34,965 nucleotides of DNA from Longimicrobium sp. (GTDB lineage: Bacteria > Gemmatimonadota > Gemmatimonadetes > Longimicrobiales > Longimicrobiaceae): assembly GCA_036387335.1 (NCBI GenBank), contig DASVTZ010000172.1, positions 1 to 34,965 of the forward strand, given 5' to 3'. Position 1 is the stretch's first letter. Every line of letters begins with the position of its first letter. The notes under the pieces are model-generated. The model was not told the origin of the DNA and searched no databases. It worked only from the letters and a program-made list of their open reading frames with translations. Positions 16,682 to 24,918 of this stretch are shown one piece after another. The position numbers and the translations under genes are program-made.

Positions 16682-17638
16682 TCAATCCTCGCGCAGGTCG
16701 CGGCCGGTGAGGGAGAGGAACACGTCGTCGAGGGTGGCGCGGTGGGTGGTGAGGGCCGTCAGCTGTCCGCCCTCCGCGGCCACGAGGGCGAGGAGGGGCG
16801 GAAGAGAAAGGTGCGGCTCGTCCACGGTGAGGAGGATGGAGTCGCCGCGGCGGCGGAGGCGGGTGACGCCGGGAAGGGCGCGCAAGGCGTCCTCGGCGGG
16901 CGGCGCGGTGGTGGCGAACTCGATGACGTGCGCGCCGCCCAGGCCGTGGATCAGCTCGGCGGGAGTGCCCTCCGCGATCGTCTCGCCATGGTCCAGGATG
17001 GCGATGCGGTCGGCCAGGTACTCCGCCTCGTCCATGAAGTGCGTGGTGAGGAGGATGGTGCCGCCGCGCCCCTTGAACGCCTCGCACACGTCCCACAACT
17101 GGCGGCGCGACTGCGGATCGAGGCCGGTGGTGGGCTCGTCCAGGAAGAGGATCGCGGGGTCGCCGGCGAGCGCGCACGCCACCGAGAGGCGCTGCCGCTG
17201 CCCGCCAGAAAGGTGGCGCACCTGCGTGGCGCGCTTCTCCTCCAATTGCACGAAGCCCATCAGCTCGTCCACCGATGGCCCCTGCGGATAGAAGGAGCGA
17301 AAGAGGCGCACGATCTCCTCGGCCGTGGCGCGGTCGGGGAACTCGCTCTCCTGCAGCTGCACTCCCAGCCGCTCGCGGATGCGCTGCGGCTCGCGCTCCC
17401 ACGCCATCCCCAGGATCTCCACCTCGCCGCCGTCGCGCTCCTGCAGCCCTTCCAGGATCTCGATGGTGGTGGTCTTCCCCGCCCCGTTCGGCCCCAGCAG
17501 CCCCAGGCACTCGCCCTGGCGCACGTCCAGGTCCAGCGCCTTCACCGCCACCGTTTCGCCGAACCTCTTGTGCAGGCCCCGGCAGCGTATGGCCAGTGCG
17601 TCGGACGGCGGGGTCTTCTCAGCGGTCGCGGAGCTCAT
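16682..17638 (-). CDS. ABC transporter ATP-binding protein, 318 aa
   Basis: It powers an ABC-2 exporter. Walker A is GPNGAGKTT (about residue 49-57), the Q-loop lies near GVQLQESEFP, the signature is LSGGQRQR, Walker B is ILFLDEPTTGLD, and the H-loop is LTTHFMDEAEYLADR. After residue 240 comes a C-terminal extension of about 75 aa typical of DrrA/NatA-type ATPases, ending TLDDVFLSLTGRDLRED. The ATG at 17638 is used. The likely permease partner is at 14774-15826, downstream on the same strand, with the VapBC pair between them. Confidence 0.93.
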   Translation of the reverse strand: MSSATAEKTPPSDALAIRCRGLHKRFGETVAVKALDLDVRQGECLGLLGPNGAGKTTTIEILEGLQERDGGEVEILGMAWEREPQRIRERLGVQLQESEFPDRATAEEIVRLFRSFYPQGPSVDELMGFVQLEEKRATQVRHLSGGQRQRLSVACALAGDPAILFLDEPTTGLDPQSRRQLWDVCEAFKGRGGTILLTTHFMDEAEYLADRIAILDHGETIAEGTPAELIHGLGGAHVIEFATTAPPAEDALRALPGVTRLRRRGDSILLTVDEPHLSLPPLLALVAAEGGQLTALTTHRATLDDVFLSLTGRDLRED

Positions 17639-17814
17639 CTCTGCTGTAGTGGAGGTTCCAGCGGACCGGCGGGGACACGCGTTCCAAGGGCGATAAAGTT
17701 GCGCCCGCGATGACTTTGCGCCAGCGCTAAAACCGGTTTGGTGGCGAAGCCCGCCCGGTCATTGCGGGGCCGGCCGATGGCGCGGATCATGTCCCCCGAC
17801 GCACGAACGAGAAG

Positions 17815-17840
17815 CCCCGGCAGAGCGTGCTCTGCCGGGG
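17815..17840. terminator. Strong hairpin upstream of the Abi-like gene
   Basis: CCCCGGCAGAGC (17815-17826) is perfectly complementary to GCTCTGCCGGGG (17829-17840); realistically an 11-bp stem with a CGTG loop. It has no T-run on either side. It may separate the divergent ABC ATPase and Abi-like genes or act as a structured element. The rest of the 284-bp gap shows no gene. Confidence 0.5.
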
Positions 17841-17922
17841 CCGACTTCCATCCCTCGGAACCATCACCGGCTCACCTTACGGGGCCGGGAGAGGATCTCC
17901 CGAGGCGCGAGCATAAGATACC

Positions 17923-18732
17923 ATGAACTCCAAATCTGCACAAGCGAGCTACCTAGCGTCGATCAATACCGCGCTCTCACCTGCGCGCCTTCAAGTCGGG
18001 TTTCGTGCCTCTCCAAAAGACACCGACACGGTGGTGCTCGCACGGTACTTTCGTAATCTCGCGCTTTGCGAGTCGCTCTATCCGGTGCTGCACGTTCTCG
18101 AAATCACGTTGCGGAACCGCATCGACGCTGTCTTGGGCGCTGCGCTCCCAGCGAGCCCGCCGCAGCTCGGCGCTCCCAACCCCGGAGAGCTGCCGAGCGC
18201 GGGATCATGGCTGGATGCTGACCCGGGCGTGCTCGCGCCGGGTGACCGCGAGGAGATCCGGCGGACCAAAGCCCGCGTGTTCGTCCAGGAGAGAAAGGGG
18301 CCTTCTGCCAACCGGCTGGTAGAAGGGCTATCGCTTGGCTTCTGGACCGGGCTCTTCACGCGCGAATACGAGATCAGCCCACGATCCTCGTACTACCCTG
18401 CTGACGGAAGGCCGACCGCACTCTGGCCCCGGCATCTGAAGGCGGTTTTCCCGCATCTGCCGCGCAGGCTTCGCACACGTCAGCACGTGTACTCAGTTCT
18501 TTCGGAATTGACGCGCCTCCGCAACATGGTTTTTCACCACCGGCCGGTCTGGCACCTCAAGCTCAACGCTCTGCACACGAATGCAATCAAAGCGATCGCT
18601 TGGATGAGCCCGGAGGTGCAGCGAACAGTGCTCCACCTCGACCGCTTCCCAGCGGTTCATGCTCAGGATGAGGCCGCTTTCGTTCACCTCGTCCATCGTA
18701 TCATCGAAAACGAGCCGCCGATCTCCGGATAA
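17923..18732 (+). CDS. Abi-like HEPN-domain protein, candidate phage-defence gene
   Basis: A 269-aa cytoplasmic protein. The N-terminal half has the Abi-like pattern ARYFRNLALCESLYPVLHVL followed by EITLRNRIDAVL. The middle has LSLGFWTGLFTREYE, also typical. Near residue 200, ELTRLRNMVFHHRPVW contains the R-x4-H motif (RNMVFH) of HEPN ribonucleases. Proteins of the AbiD/AbiF group stop phage growth by harming the infected cell, probably by RNA cleavage; that is family knowledge, not shown here. It stands alone: the upstream neighbour is divergent and the downstream one convergent, only 12 bp away. Locally lower GC and isolated position fit horizontal gain. No separate antitoxin gene is visible. 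Confidence 0.82.
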   Translation: MNSKSAQASYLASINTALSPARLQVGFRASPKDTDTVVLARYFRNLALCESLYPVLHVLEITLRNRIDAVLGAALPASPPQLGAPNPGELPSAGSWLDADPGVLAPGDREEIRRTKARVFVQERKGPSANRLVEGLSLGFWTGLFTREYEISPRSSYYPADGRPTALWPRHLKAVFPHLPRRLRTRQHVYSVLSELTRLRNMVFHHRPVWHLKLNALHTNAIKAIAWMSPEVQRTVLHLDRFPAVHAQDEAAFVHLVHRIIENEPPISG

Positions 18733-18744
18733 TTTGCTGGAGTG

Positions 18745-19962
18745 TCAGCGCCGGATGGCGGCGGCGTCCAGCTTCCAGAGGCCGTTGAGCATGTCGGAGG
18801 CGTAGACGTTGGCGCCGACGTGCTGCACGCCCCAGATGTAGAAGTTGCGGCCGCCGGCGGGGACGTCGAGCACGCGGCCCACCTCGCGCCCCGCCTTGCG
18901 CATGTCGCAGCGGCCGTCGGCGGAGCGGGCGGAGGCGTCGCAGACGGAGATGTCGCCGGCGACGTTCAGGGCGCGCACCCCGCCGTTGTAGTAGGCGGCG
19001 TACAGGGTGCCGCTCGCCTCGTCCACCGAGAAGTTGTGCGTGCCCGCGCCGGGGACGTTGTAGAAGGCCACCTCGCGCGGCCTCGTGAAGTCGCTCACGT
19101 CCACCACGTGGATGTCGCCCGCCGAGGTGCTGCCGATGATCCCCGGCTGCTCCTCGCCGATGACGGCGAAGCGGTTGACGCCGCCCGTGTGCAGCCACCA
19201 GATGTTGTGCACCGCGCCGCCCACCGTCCTCACGTTCCCCAGCTCCACCGGGTTCTCGGGCGAGCCGCCGCGCCCGCCGCCGCCGATGTCCCAGATCGTC
19301 ATCCCGGCGTTCCACAGCGCGGTGAAGAGGATGCCGTCGCGCACGAAGACGTCGTGGATGAAGGGGGTGCCCATCACCCGCGAAAGGACTTCGCGCGGCG
19401 CTGCCGGGTTGCTCAGGTCCACCACCACCAGCCGCGCGTCGAAGTTGGCCCCTGGGTCGATCGAGAGGAATCCGTACAGCTTGCCGTTCACCCGCGCGAT
19501 CTCGGCGGTGTGCACGCCGGGGTCGGTGTTGGTGGAGGTGAAGCGCGACACCTCACGCGGCTTGGCCGGGTTCGTCAGGTCGAAGACGACGATGCGGCCC
19601 GGGCGCCGCTCGGTGGCGACCACCAGCAGCTTGCCATCGTCGGAGACCTGTACGTCGCCGGTGGTGGCGGCATCGTCCACGATCACCGAATCCCCCGGCG
19701 CGGGGATTTTTCCGGAAACGTCCCACACCCTGATGGCGTTGCCCGGGACGCGATTCGGGCCCCGCTGCCCCCAGCTGGTGGTGTACGCCCAGCGCCCGCT
19801 GACGGCCACCTCGGCGGTGTAGCGCTCCGCCACGCACCCCAGCCCCAGCACCGCGGGCGCGGTGATCTGCGCGCAGTTGGGATCGGGAATCGGGTCCGGA
19901 TCGGCCGGGTTGTTGTCGCACGCGGCGGCGGCGAGGGCGAGGAGGAGGAGGGTGCGTTTCAT
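18745..19962 (-). CDS. LVIVD-repeat beta-propeller lipoprotein, 405 aa
   Basis: The ATG at 19962 gives a lipoprotein signal with lipobox AAA-C15. The rest is a repeated beta-propeller: blades carry motifs such as RIVVFDLTNPAKPREVSRF, RLVVVDLSNPAAPREVL and IHVVDVSDFTRPREVAFY. Each has the V-D-(V/L)-S-(D/N)-P-x-x-P-x-(E/L)-V consensus of LVIVD repeats; about 6-7 blades are likely. Such proteins are surface or periplasmic scaffolds with mostly unknown ligands. The gene lies 46 bp after the outer-membrane protein gene on the same strand, the gap being mostly an octamer repeat array. It converges on the Abi-like gene. Confidence 0.87.
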   Translation of the reverse strand: MKRTLLLLALAAAACDNNPADPDPIPDPNCAQITAPAVLGLGCVAERYTAEVAVSGRWAYTTSWGQRGPNRVPGNAIRVWDVSGKIPAPGDSVIVDDAATTGDVQVSDDGKLLVVATERRPGRIVVFDLTNPAKPREVSRFTSTNTDPGVHTAEIARVNGKLYGFLSIDPGANFDARLVVVDLSNPAAPREVLSRVMGTPFIHDVFVRDGILFTALWNAGMTIWDIGGGGRGGSPENPVELGNVRTVGGAVHNIWWLHTGGVNRFAVIGEEQPGIIGSTSAGDIHVVDVSDFTRPREVAFYNVPGAGTHNFSVDEASGTLYAAYYNGGVRALNVAGDISVCDASARSADGRCDMRKAGREVGRVLDVPAGGRNFYIWGVQHVGANVYASDMLNGLWKLDAAAIRR

Positions 19963-19978
19963 GGATCGATGAAGGGAA

Positions 19979-20010
19979 GTGCGTGAGTGCGTTGGTGCGT
20001 GAGTGCGTTC
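19979..20010. repeat. Octamer tandem repeat between two genes
   Basis: Four units: GTGCGTGA, GTGCGTTG, GTGCGTGA, GTGCGTTC. The right end runs into the stop codon of the outer-membrane protein gene (20009-20011). The left end is 16 bp before the LVIVD start codon, so it fills nearly the whole gap and must affect the leader of the LVIVD gene. Confidence 0.88.
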
Positions 20011-21283
20011 AGTGTCCGCGGGCCGCGGCGCCGTAGCGGCCCATTCGGGGGTGCGTGCCGCCGATCTCGATGCGGGCACCGGCGGCCAACGTCCACATGC
20101 GGTCCGAGCCGTAGAACTCGCGCGGCACGAAGACGCTGGCGGTGCGGAGCGGCTCGGCGGCGAGGCGCGCGGCTTCGACGAACGGGCGCATCCGAATGCC
20201 GCCCAGCGAGCCGGCGCCGTGGCTCAGGTGCAGCGTGGCGATCGTCCAGCGCGTGATCCCCTGCAGCGACACGTCCGCGTGCGGCGACGGCGTGCGAAAG
20301 GGGTCCGCCAGCCGCTCCTCCTCGGGACGCTCGGTGCGCTCCAGGCGCAGCGCCATTTCGATGCCGTGGCGCCGGACCGCTCCCTCCGCCAGCACGGACG
20401 AGAGGCGAAAGGAGCGGAGCGAGCCGTTCATCTGGTCCGTGCGCGCCCATTCCACCAGCGCGTAGTCGCGCGATGCCGACCCGCAGTCCGCCTCGTAGCG
20501 GACGGAGGCGGCGATCTTGTCGTGATCGAGGCCCACGCCGCGCGGCTCCTCGGGCGAGTTGATCCGGGCATAGCCGCCGGATGCTTCCCAGCCGCGGCGC
20601 GGAGCCAGGGTGGCGCGCACGGCCCACGAGTCGCCGAAGCGGCCGGGGTCGCCCATGTCGCCCGTGCCGAAGGGCTCGTTTCCGGCGAAGAGCGCCCCCT
20701 CCAGCGCCAGCGGGCCGCGCCGCACGGCCACGATGGTCATCAGCCGCTCCAGCACCTGCGCCAGGTGGTGGTTGGCGGGGAATTTGACGAAGGGCCGCAC
20801 CATCGGGTCGTCGCTGCCGAATGGGACGAAGCCGCGGCCCGCGCTCACCGAGATCTCGCCGCGCGCGTGCGGGCCGCCCAGGGGAGAGAACGTCGCGACC
20901 GCCTCGTGCATGACAGTGTGAGGGTGGCGGCGGTCGATGAACCCCTCGCCCCAGATCCCCGGATTCGGTTCGCCGTCCGCGAGGGAGAGCGCCTCCAGGT
21001 TGATGCTGGCCACCAGCGCCGCCCGCCCGCCCCACCCCGTAACATGCGCCATCACCAGCGGCTGCGTCACCTGCGCCTCGGTGCTCGACTCTCCGTTGAG
21101 CGCGGGCGCCGTGTGCGTGACGAGCGGGATCGCCTGCGCGCTCACGCTCAGCCGCACCGCCGCCGAATCGGGCGCATGCACGTGCTCCTGCGCCGCGGCC
21201 GGGGCAACGGTCAGGAGGAGCGCGGCGAGGGCGGCGGACGGCTTCACGCCCCGGCGAGTTTTGGGGATGGGGATCTCTCCCAT
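20009..21283 (-). CDS. Predicted outer-membrane beta-barrel protein, 424 aa
   Basis: I do not recognise a named family. The N-terminus carries a signal peptide (AALAALLLTVAPAAAQ, cleavage near residue 31), then HVHAPDS. The remainder is long alternating hydrophobic/polar stretches such as MTIVAVRRGPLALEGALFAG and WTIATLHLSHGAGSLGGIRM, as in porin-like barrels. Gly/Asp/His-rich turns include WGEGFIDRRHPHTVMHEA. The start codon overlaps the argR stop (TAATG), so the two are translationally coupled. The LVIVD lipoprotein gene follows. A role in uptake of an arginine-related compound is possible from the argR link but is inference. The His-rich loops might bind a metal. Confidence 0.8.
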   Translation of the reverse strand: MGEIPIPKTRRGVKPSAALAALLLTVAPAAAQEHVHAPDSAAVRLSVSAQAIPLVTHTAPALNGESSTEAQVTQPLVMAHVTGWGGRAALVASINLEALSLADGEPNPGIWGEGFIDRRHPHTVMHEAVATFSPLGGPHARGEISVSAGRGFVPFGSDDPMVRPFVKFPANHHLAQVLERLMTIVAVRRGPLALEGALFAGNEPFGTGDMGDPGRFGDSWAVRATLAPRRGWEASGGYARINSPEEPRGVGLDHDKIAASVRYEADCGSASRDYALVEWARTDQMNGSLRSFRLSSVLAEGAVRRHGIEMALRLERTERPEEERLADPFRTPSPHADVSLQGITRWTIATLHLSHGAGSLGGIRMRPFVEAARLAAEPLRTASVFVPREFYGSDRMWTLAAGARIEIGGTHPRMGRYGAAARGH

Positions 21284-21732
21284 TAAACGCCGGCGATCTC
21301 TTCGATGCGCCGCACGATGGTGTCGAGGTGCGCGGGGTCGCGGAGGATGACGAGGATGGTGTCATCGCCCGCCACGGTGCCGAGGACCTCGGGCCACTCT
21401 TCCCAGTCGATCCCTACCGCGATGGGCTGCGCGCCGCCCACCATCGTCTTGACCACCAGGAGGTTGCCGACGCCGTCCGATCCCAGGTAGAGCGAGGGAA
21501 GGAGGCGGGCGAGGGTCGGGGTGGGGTCGGTGACGCCGGGCGGAAGGGTGTAGGTGGAGCCGCCGTTTTCGTCGGGCACCTTGACCAGCCCCAGCTCGCG
21601 GATGTCGCGCGACAGGGTCGCCTGCGCCACCTCGAAGCCGCGCTCCGCCAGGAAGTCGCGGAGGACTTCCTGCGACGAGACGCGCCGGTCGCGGACCAGC
21701 TCCAGGATGGCTGCGTGGCGCTGGGGCTTCAT
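21283..21732 (-). CDS. argR: Arginine repressor ArgR
   Basis: A 149-aa protein, the normal length. The N-terminal winged helix contains SSQEVLRDFLAERGFEVAQA then TLSRDIRELGLVKV, the recognition-helix signature. The C-terminal oligomerisation and arginine-binding domain has VGTVAGDDTILVILR, with the conserved G-T-x-A-G-D-D-T. ArgR hexamers bind arginine and repress its synthesis genes. None of those genes is in the window. Instead the gene overlaps the start of an outer-membrane protein gene by one base. The ATG at 21732 is chosen; the 13-codon extension to 21771 is not conserved-looking. Confidence 0.95.
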   Translation of the reverse strand: MKPQRHAAILELVRDRRVSSQEVLRDFLAERGFEVAQATLSRDIRELGLVKVPDENGGSTYTLPPGVTDPTPTLARLLPSLYLGSDGVGNLLVVKTMVGGAQPIAVGIDWEEWPEVLGTVAGDDTILVILRDPAHLDTIVRRIEEIAGV

Positions 21733-21836
21733 GGGAAGCGGGGAACGGGGATCAGGAACGGCCGGCCACACCCGCCGAAGCTAGACCGCCCCGCCGACAG
21801 GGCGCAAGCGCTGAACCGCCGGACCCAATCCCGTAG

Positions 21837-21858
21837 GGGCAGCCCCACGTGGCTGCCC
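21837..21858. repeat. Small palindromic element in intergenic DNA
   Basis: GGGCAGCC (21837-21844) pairs with GGCTGCCC (21851-21858) around CCACGT, within GTAGGGGCAGCC...GGCTGCCCGTGCCC. It lies between the phosphatase stop and argR and may act as terminator. The layout resembles dispersed intergenic palindromes seen in other genomes. Confidence 0.5.
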
Positions 21859-21907
21859 GTGCCCGACGCCGCACCGAACATCGTGTCACCGTCCATCGCC
21901 TGTCCGC

Positions 21908-23503
21908 CTACCTCAGCGCCTCCACCAGCACCCGCCCGTCCAGCGCCTCGGTCGGCCGCACGCCCACGATGCGCGCCAGCGTCGGCGCGATGTCCACGAC
22001 GCGGGCGAAGCGGGCGTACTTCCCGGGACGGATCGTGGAGCCGTAAAAGATCACCGGCACGTGCGCGTCGTAGTCGTGAGGCGTGCCGTGCTGCCCGTAC
22101 GTCGCGATCCCCCACACGTGCTCCGGCAGCAGCGTGACGACGGCGGCCACGGGAAGATCGGGCGGAAGCATGTGCATCCACCGGCGCGTCACCGGGTTGG
22201 TGGCCGAATCGCGCGGCAGATCCTTTACGAGGCTGGCGTGCATCACCCCAGGCTGCCGGCGCGCCCACGCCACGAAGCGCGTCATCGCCTCCGGGAGCAG
22301 CGCGGCCGGGTCGCGGCCGGCGCGGAAGAAGGCGTCGGGATCGTACGCCACCATCCCATCGTCGAAGTTGAAGGCGGCGCTGTCCACCCCCATCCGCCGC
22401 GCCTCGGCGCCCAGCCAGCGGGTGAAGGCGCCCAGGTTCGCGTGGTAGCGCGCGGCGTCGCCGGGGTGGCGCACCTCGGGGATGGGCGCCACGCCATGGT
22501 CCGCCGTCAGCGCGATCACCACGCTCGCGGGGTCGCGTCCGGCGTACAGCGAGTCGAGGAACACGCCCAGCATCCGGTCCAGCCGCACCACCTGGTCGTG
22601 GATCTCGCGCGAGTCCTGGCCGTAGCGGTGCCCCACCGCGTCCGTCGTGGAGAACGACACCGCGAAGACGTCCGTCTGCGGCCCCTGCCCCAGCTTCAGC
22701 TCGCGGAGCCCCGCCAGCGCGAACTCCATCGTGAGCTCATCCATCCAGGGAAACTCGACGATGGTGCGCCCCGCCGTGTCCGGGTCGGCGGAAAGGACGT
22801 GCGGAAAGGTGTACTCGCGCCCGCCGTTCTCGGCGCGCACGCTGTCCGGCTCCGTGTATGACGCGGCCGGGAGGAGCGGCGTCCACGCCTTCCCCGCGAA
22901 GCGCCGCGCCGGCCGCGACGCGTTGTAGCGCTGCACCCAGGTGGGAAGCGTGTCCGCATAGTAAGTGCTGGTGGTGAAGGCGCCGTTGTAGCCCCACCAG
23001 TACACGTCCTGCTGCGCCCTGCCGAGCGGAAGGATCGCCCCGCGGTCCTTGCGCGACACGGAGAGGGCGCGCGTGCGCGGGTCCTTGAAGCGCAGCCAAT
23101 CGGTCAGCGTGCTCCCGCGGAAGCGAAAGGGCGAGGCGCCCGCCATGGTGCTCCCGGCCAGGAGCGGCGCCTGCGGGTCGCCGACGCCGGCGATGTTCTG
23201 CACGATCCCGGTGCTGCGCGGAAAGCGCCCGGAGAGCGTGCTCGCGTGCCCCGGCGCCGTCTCGGTGATCGCGTGGTCCTGGTACGCGCGCGTGAAGACG
23301 GCGCCGCCGTCGTACAGACGCGCCAGCCCTCCGGTGAGCTGCCCGGGCCAGCGCGTGAAGTAGTCGGGGCGGAGCTGGTCCACGGTGATGAGCACCACCA
23401 GCGTCGGGCGGCGCGCGGGTGCGGCGGGCTGCTGCTGCGCCGCGGCGGGGAGGGCGGCCAACCATCCGGCGACGGCCAGCGATGCGATCCTTTTGAGCTT
23501 CAT
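21908..23503 (-). CDS. pafA: PafA-like secreted alkaline phosphatase, 531 aa
   Basis: It should release phosphate from organic monoesters in the periplasm. A signal peptide (LAVAGWLAALPAAAQ) follows the ATG at 23503. Metal ligand D42 (ITVDQLRPDYF) and nucleophile T82 (ITETAPGHAST) are present. N103 and the K152-x-R154 motif (SRKDRGAI) match the N100, K162 and R164 residues that define the PafA phosphomonoesterase class. Later ligands are in TTDAVGHRYG, LTADHGVAPIPE and YGQHGTPHDYDAHVP. The open frame extends to 23542 but gains nothing. The gene is single and divergent from the small membrane protein gene. Phosphodiesterase activity cannot be fully excluded, but the K-x-R motif argues for monoesters. 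Confidence 0.92.
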   Translation of the reverse strand: MKLKRIASLAVAGWLAALPAAAQQQPAAPARRPTLVVLITVDQLRPDYFTRWPGQLTGGLARLYDGGAVFTRAYQDHAITETAPGHASTLSGRFPRSTGIVQNIAGVGDPQAPLLAGSTMAGASPFRFRGSTLTDWLRFKDPRTRALSVSRKDRGAILPLGRAQQDVYWWGYNGAFTTSTYYADTLPTWVQRYNASRPARRFAGKAWTPLLPAASYTEPDSVRAENGGREYTFPHVLSADPDTAGRTIVEFPWMDELTMEFALAGLRELKLGQGPQTDVFAVSFSTTDAVGHRYGQDSREIHDQVVRLDRMLGVFLDSLYAGRDPASVVIALTADHGVAPIPEVRHPGDAARYHANLGAFTRWLGAEARRMGVDSAAFNFDDGMVAYDPDAFFRAGRDPAALLPEAMTRFVAWARRQPGVMHASLVKDLPRDSATNPVTRRWMHMLPPDLPVAAVVTLLPEHVWGIATYGQHGTPHDYDAHVPVIFYGSTIRPGKYARFARVVDIAPTLARIVGVRPTEALDGRVLVEALR

Positions 23504-23709
23504 GCGAACTTCGAGTGGCTTGGGTATCGCGGCAGGCTCCACAGCGGCCGCCGCACCGCCAAGCTACGCCCGCGTCCTCCGCCAGACCATCCCGCGCCCA
23601 TCGAAAGCTACGCGGGGCCAACGCCGGCGATTATACTGGGAATCCACGGGGAGCCCCTGCCCCGCCCGCGCCATCACTCGGCGCAAAATCCTCCTGCCAC
23701 GGCACTTCC

Positions 23710-24117
23710 ATGGGCGATTTCGATTCATCCGGGAGCATCCACGGCCCGCCCGCGATGGTGATGCAGATCATCCGCGCCGCCATGGCGATGGGCGTGGCGA
23801 TGTTCGCGGTGGTGACCACGCTGGTGCGCGAGCCCCGGCCCGACCCGCCGCTCCAGATCGGGTACATCGCGGCGGTGTTCGCCGTGGCCATGCTCGTGCC
23901 GATCTTCTTCTTCCGCAGCAGGATGGAGACGCTCTCCACGCGCGCCAAGCGGTGCACCTTCAGCATCATCGGATGGGCGCTGGGCGAGAGCGCGGGGATG
24001 CTGGCGGTGGTCTCGTACTTCCTCGGCAACGCACTGGTGTGGTCGCTCCCCGGCCTGCTGGTGCTCGCGGTCGCCTTCATCGCGTTCCCGCCCCCGGAGA
24101 ACGAGCCCGGGATGTAG
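23710..24117 (+). CDS. Small four-helix membrane protein, 135 aa
   Basis: Family not recognised. From the ATG at 23710 (MGDFDSSGS) there is a short polar N-terminus, then four hydrophobic segments: MQIIRAAMAMGVAMFAVVTT, IGYIAAVFAVAMLVPIFFF, FSIIGWALGESAGMLAVVSY and WSLPGLLVLAVAFIAFPPP. A basic loop lies between the second and third. The frame is open upstream to 23515, but that part is Arg/Pro/Ser-rich and non-conserved-looking. An internal ATG just before the first helix is an alternative start. It converges on the 72-aa protein gene, 7 bp away. Confidence 0.75.
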   Translation: MGDFDSSGSIHGPPAMVMQIIRAAMAMGVAMFAVVTTLVREPRPDPPLQIGYIAAVFAVAMLVPIFFFRSRMETLSTRAKRCTFSIIGWALGESAGMLAVVSYFLGNALVWSLPGLLVLAVAFIAFPPPENEPGM

Positions 24118-24124
24118 GCGCGGC

Positions 24125-24343
24125 TTACTCCCAGGGCTTCGACTCCGCGAGGCGCGCGCGCACCTCGTCGTCGGAGAGGGCGGAGAGTTCCTGCTCGGCC
24201 TGGCGCACGGTCTCGGAGGCGATGTCGGCGGTGCGGTTCTCGTTGGCGCCGCGCAGGGAGAAGAGGAGGACGAGCGACCCCCACGATCCGCGCCCCACCA
24301 TCACGTCCCAGCTGCGGCCCTCGGCGTCTTCGATGATGCGCAT
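24125..24343 (-). CDS. Small conserved-looking protein, 72 aa
   Basis: No known function recognised. The ATG at 24343 overlaps the TlpA stop by one base (TGATG), so it is translated with that gene. The sequence MRIIEDAEGRSWDVMVGRGS, followed by WGSLVLLFSLRG, looks like a small beta-rich fold. The C-terminal half is a charged helix with an LSDDEVRARLAESKPWE end. It is soluble and has no Cys. It is the third gene of the BNR-TlpA operon. Confidence 0.8.
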   Translation of the reverse strand: MRIIEDAEGRSWDVMVGRGSWGSLVLLFSLRGANENRTADIASETVRQAEQELSALSDDEVRARLAESKPWE

Positions 24344-24918
24344 CAGCCGCCGAGCTCCCTGTCGAGCGCCCGGTTGAGCGCGGGGTCGTCGGCGCGCACG
24401 GGGCCGACGTGCTTCCACAGGATGGTCCCGTCCGCGCCGATCAGAAAGGTGGTGGGCACGCCGACCGTGGCGAACGTGGAGGAGACGCGCTGGTCCGGGT
24501 CCAGCCAGATGGTGTAACGCGCGCCGAAGCCGCGCAGGAAGGCGCGGATCTCCTCCTCCTGCCCCGGATCGTCGACGCTGACGCCGACCACCGCCAGCCC
24601 GGGCCGCGCCTGGTGGATCTTCTGGAGCGCGGGGATCTCCTCGCGGCAGGGATGGCACCAGGTGGCCCACACGTTCAGCAGCACCGGCTTTCCCCGCATC
24701 TCCTTGAGCGACACCGGCCTGCCCCCCTCCAGCGCCACGGATTCGAACTCCGGCGCCGGCTTCCCCACCGCCGGCGGCCCTCCGCGCGGGACGTCGCAGG
24801 CCGCCAGGGCCAGGAGCGTGGCGAGGGCGAAGGCGAAGGCCAGGCGCGCGGGCCCCCTCCCCGCCCGTTCCTCGCTGCCCCTCCCCCAAACCGCTGGGGG
24901 AGGGGCGGAGGCGGGCAT
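24343..24918 (-). CDS. TlpA-type thioredoxin lipoprotein, 191 aa
   Basis: A membrane-anchored thiol-disulfide oxidoreductase facing the periplasm. After the lipobox LAA-C41 comes the TlpA/AhpC-like domain: GKPAPEFESVALEGG, then WATWCHPCREEIPAL with the CHPC active site (C88, C91), VVGVSVDD, and VGVPTTFLIGADG with the cis-Pro. Such proteins usually reduce disulfides, for example in cytochrome c or copper-site assembly. The ATG at 24918 is the only good start, yet roughly the first 20 residues (PPPAVWGRGSEERAGRGP) are encoded by an arm of a palindromic repeat. The cysteine-rich BNR lipoprotein gene lies upstream and the 72-aa gene overlaps its end. Confidence 0.9.
   Translation of the reverse strand: MPASAPPPAVWGRGSEERAGRGPARLAFAFALATLLALAACDVPRGGPPAVGKPAPEFESVALEGGRPVSLKEMRGKPVLLNVWATWCHPCREEIPALQKIHQARPGLAVVGVSVDDPGQEEEIRAFLRGFGARYTIWLDPDQRVSSTFATVGVPTTFLIGADGTILWKHVGPVRADDPALNRALDRELGG

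Noticed and set aside
15935-17638. Composite transposon carrying VapBC
   Set aside because: No transposase, terminal inverted repeats or target duplications are visible around the pair.
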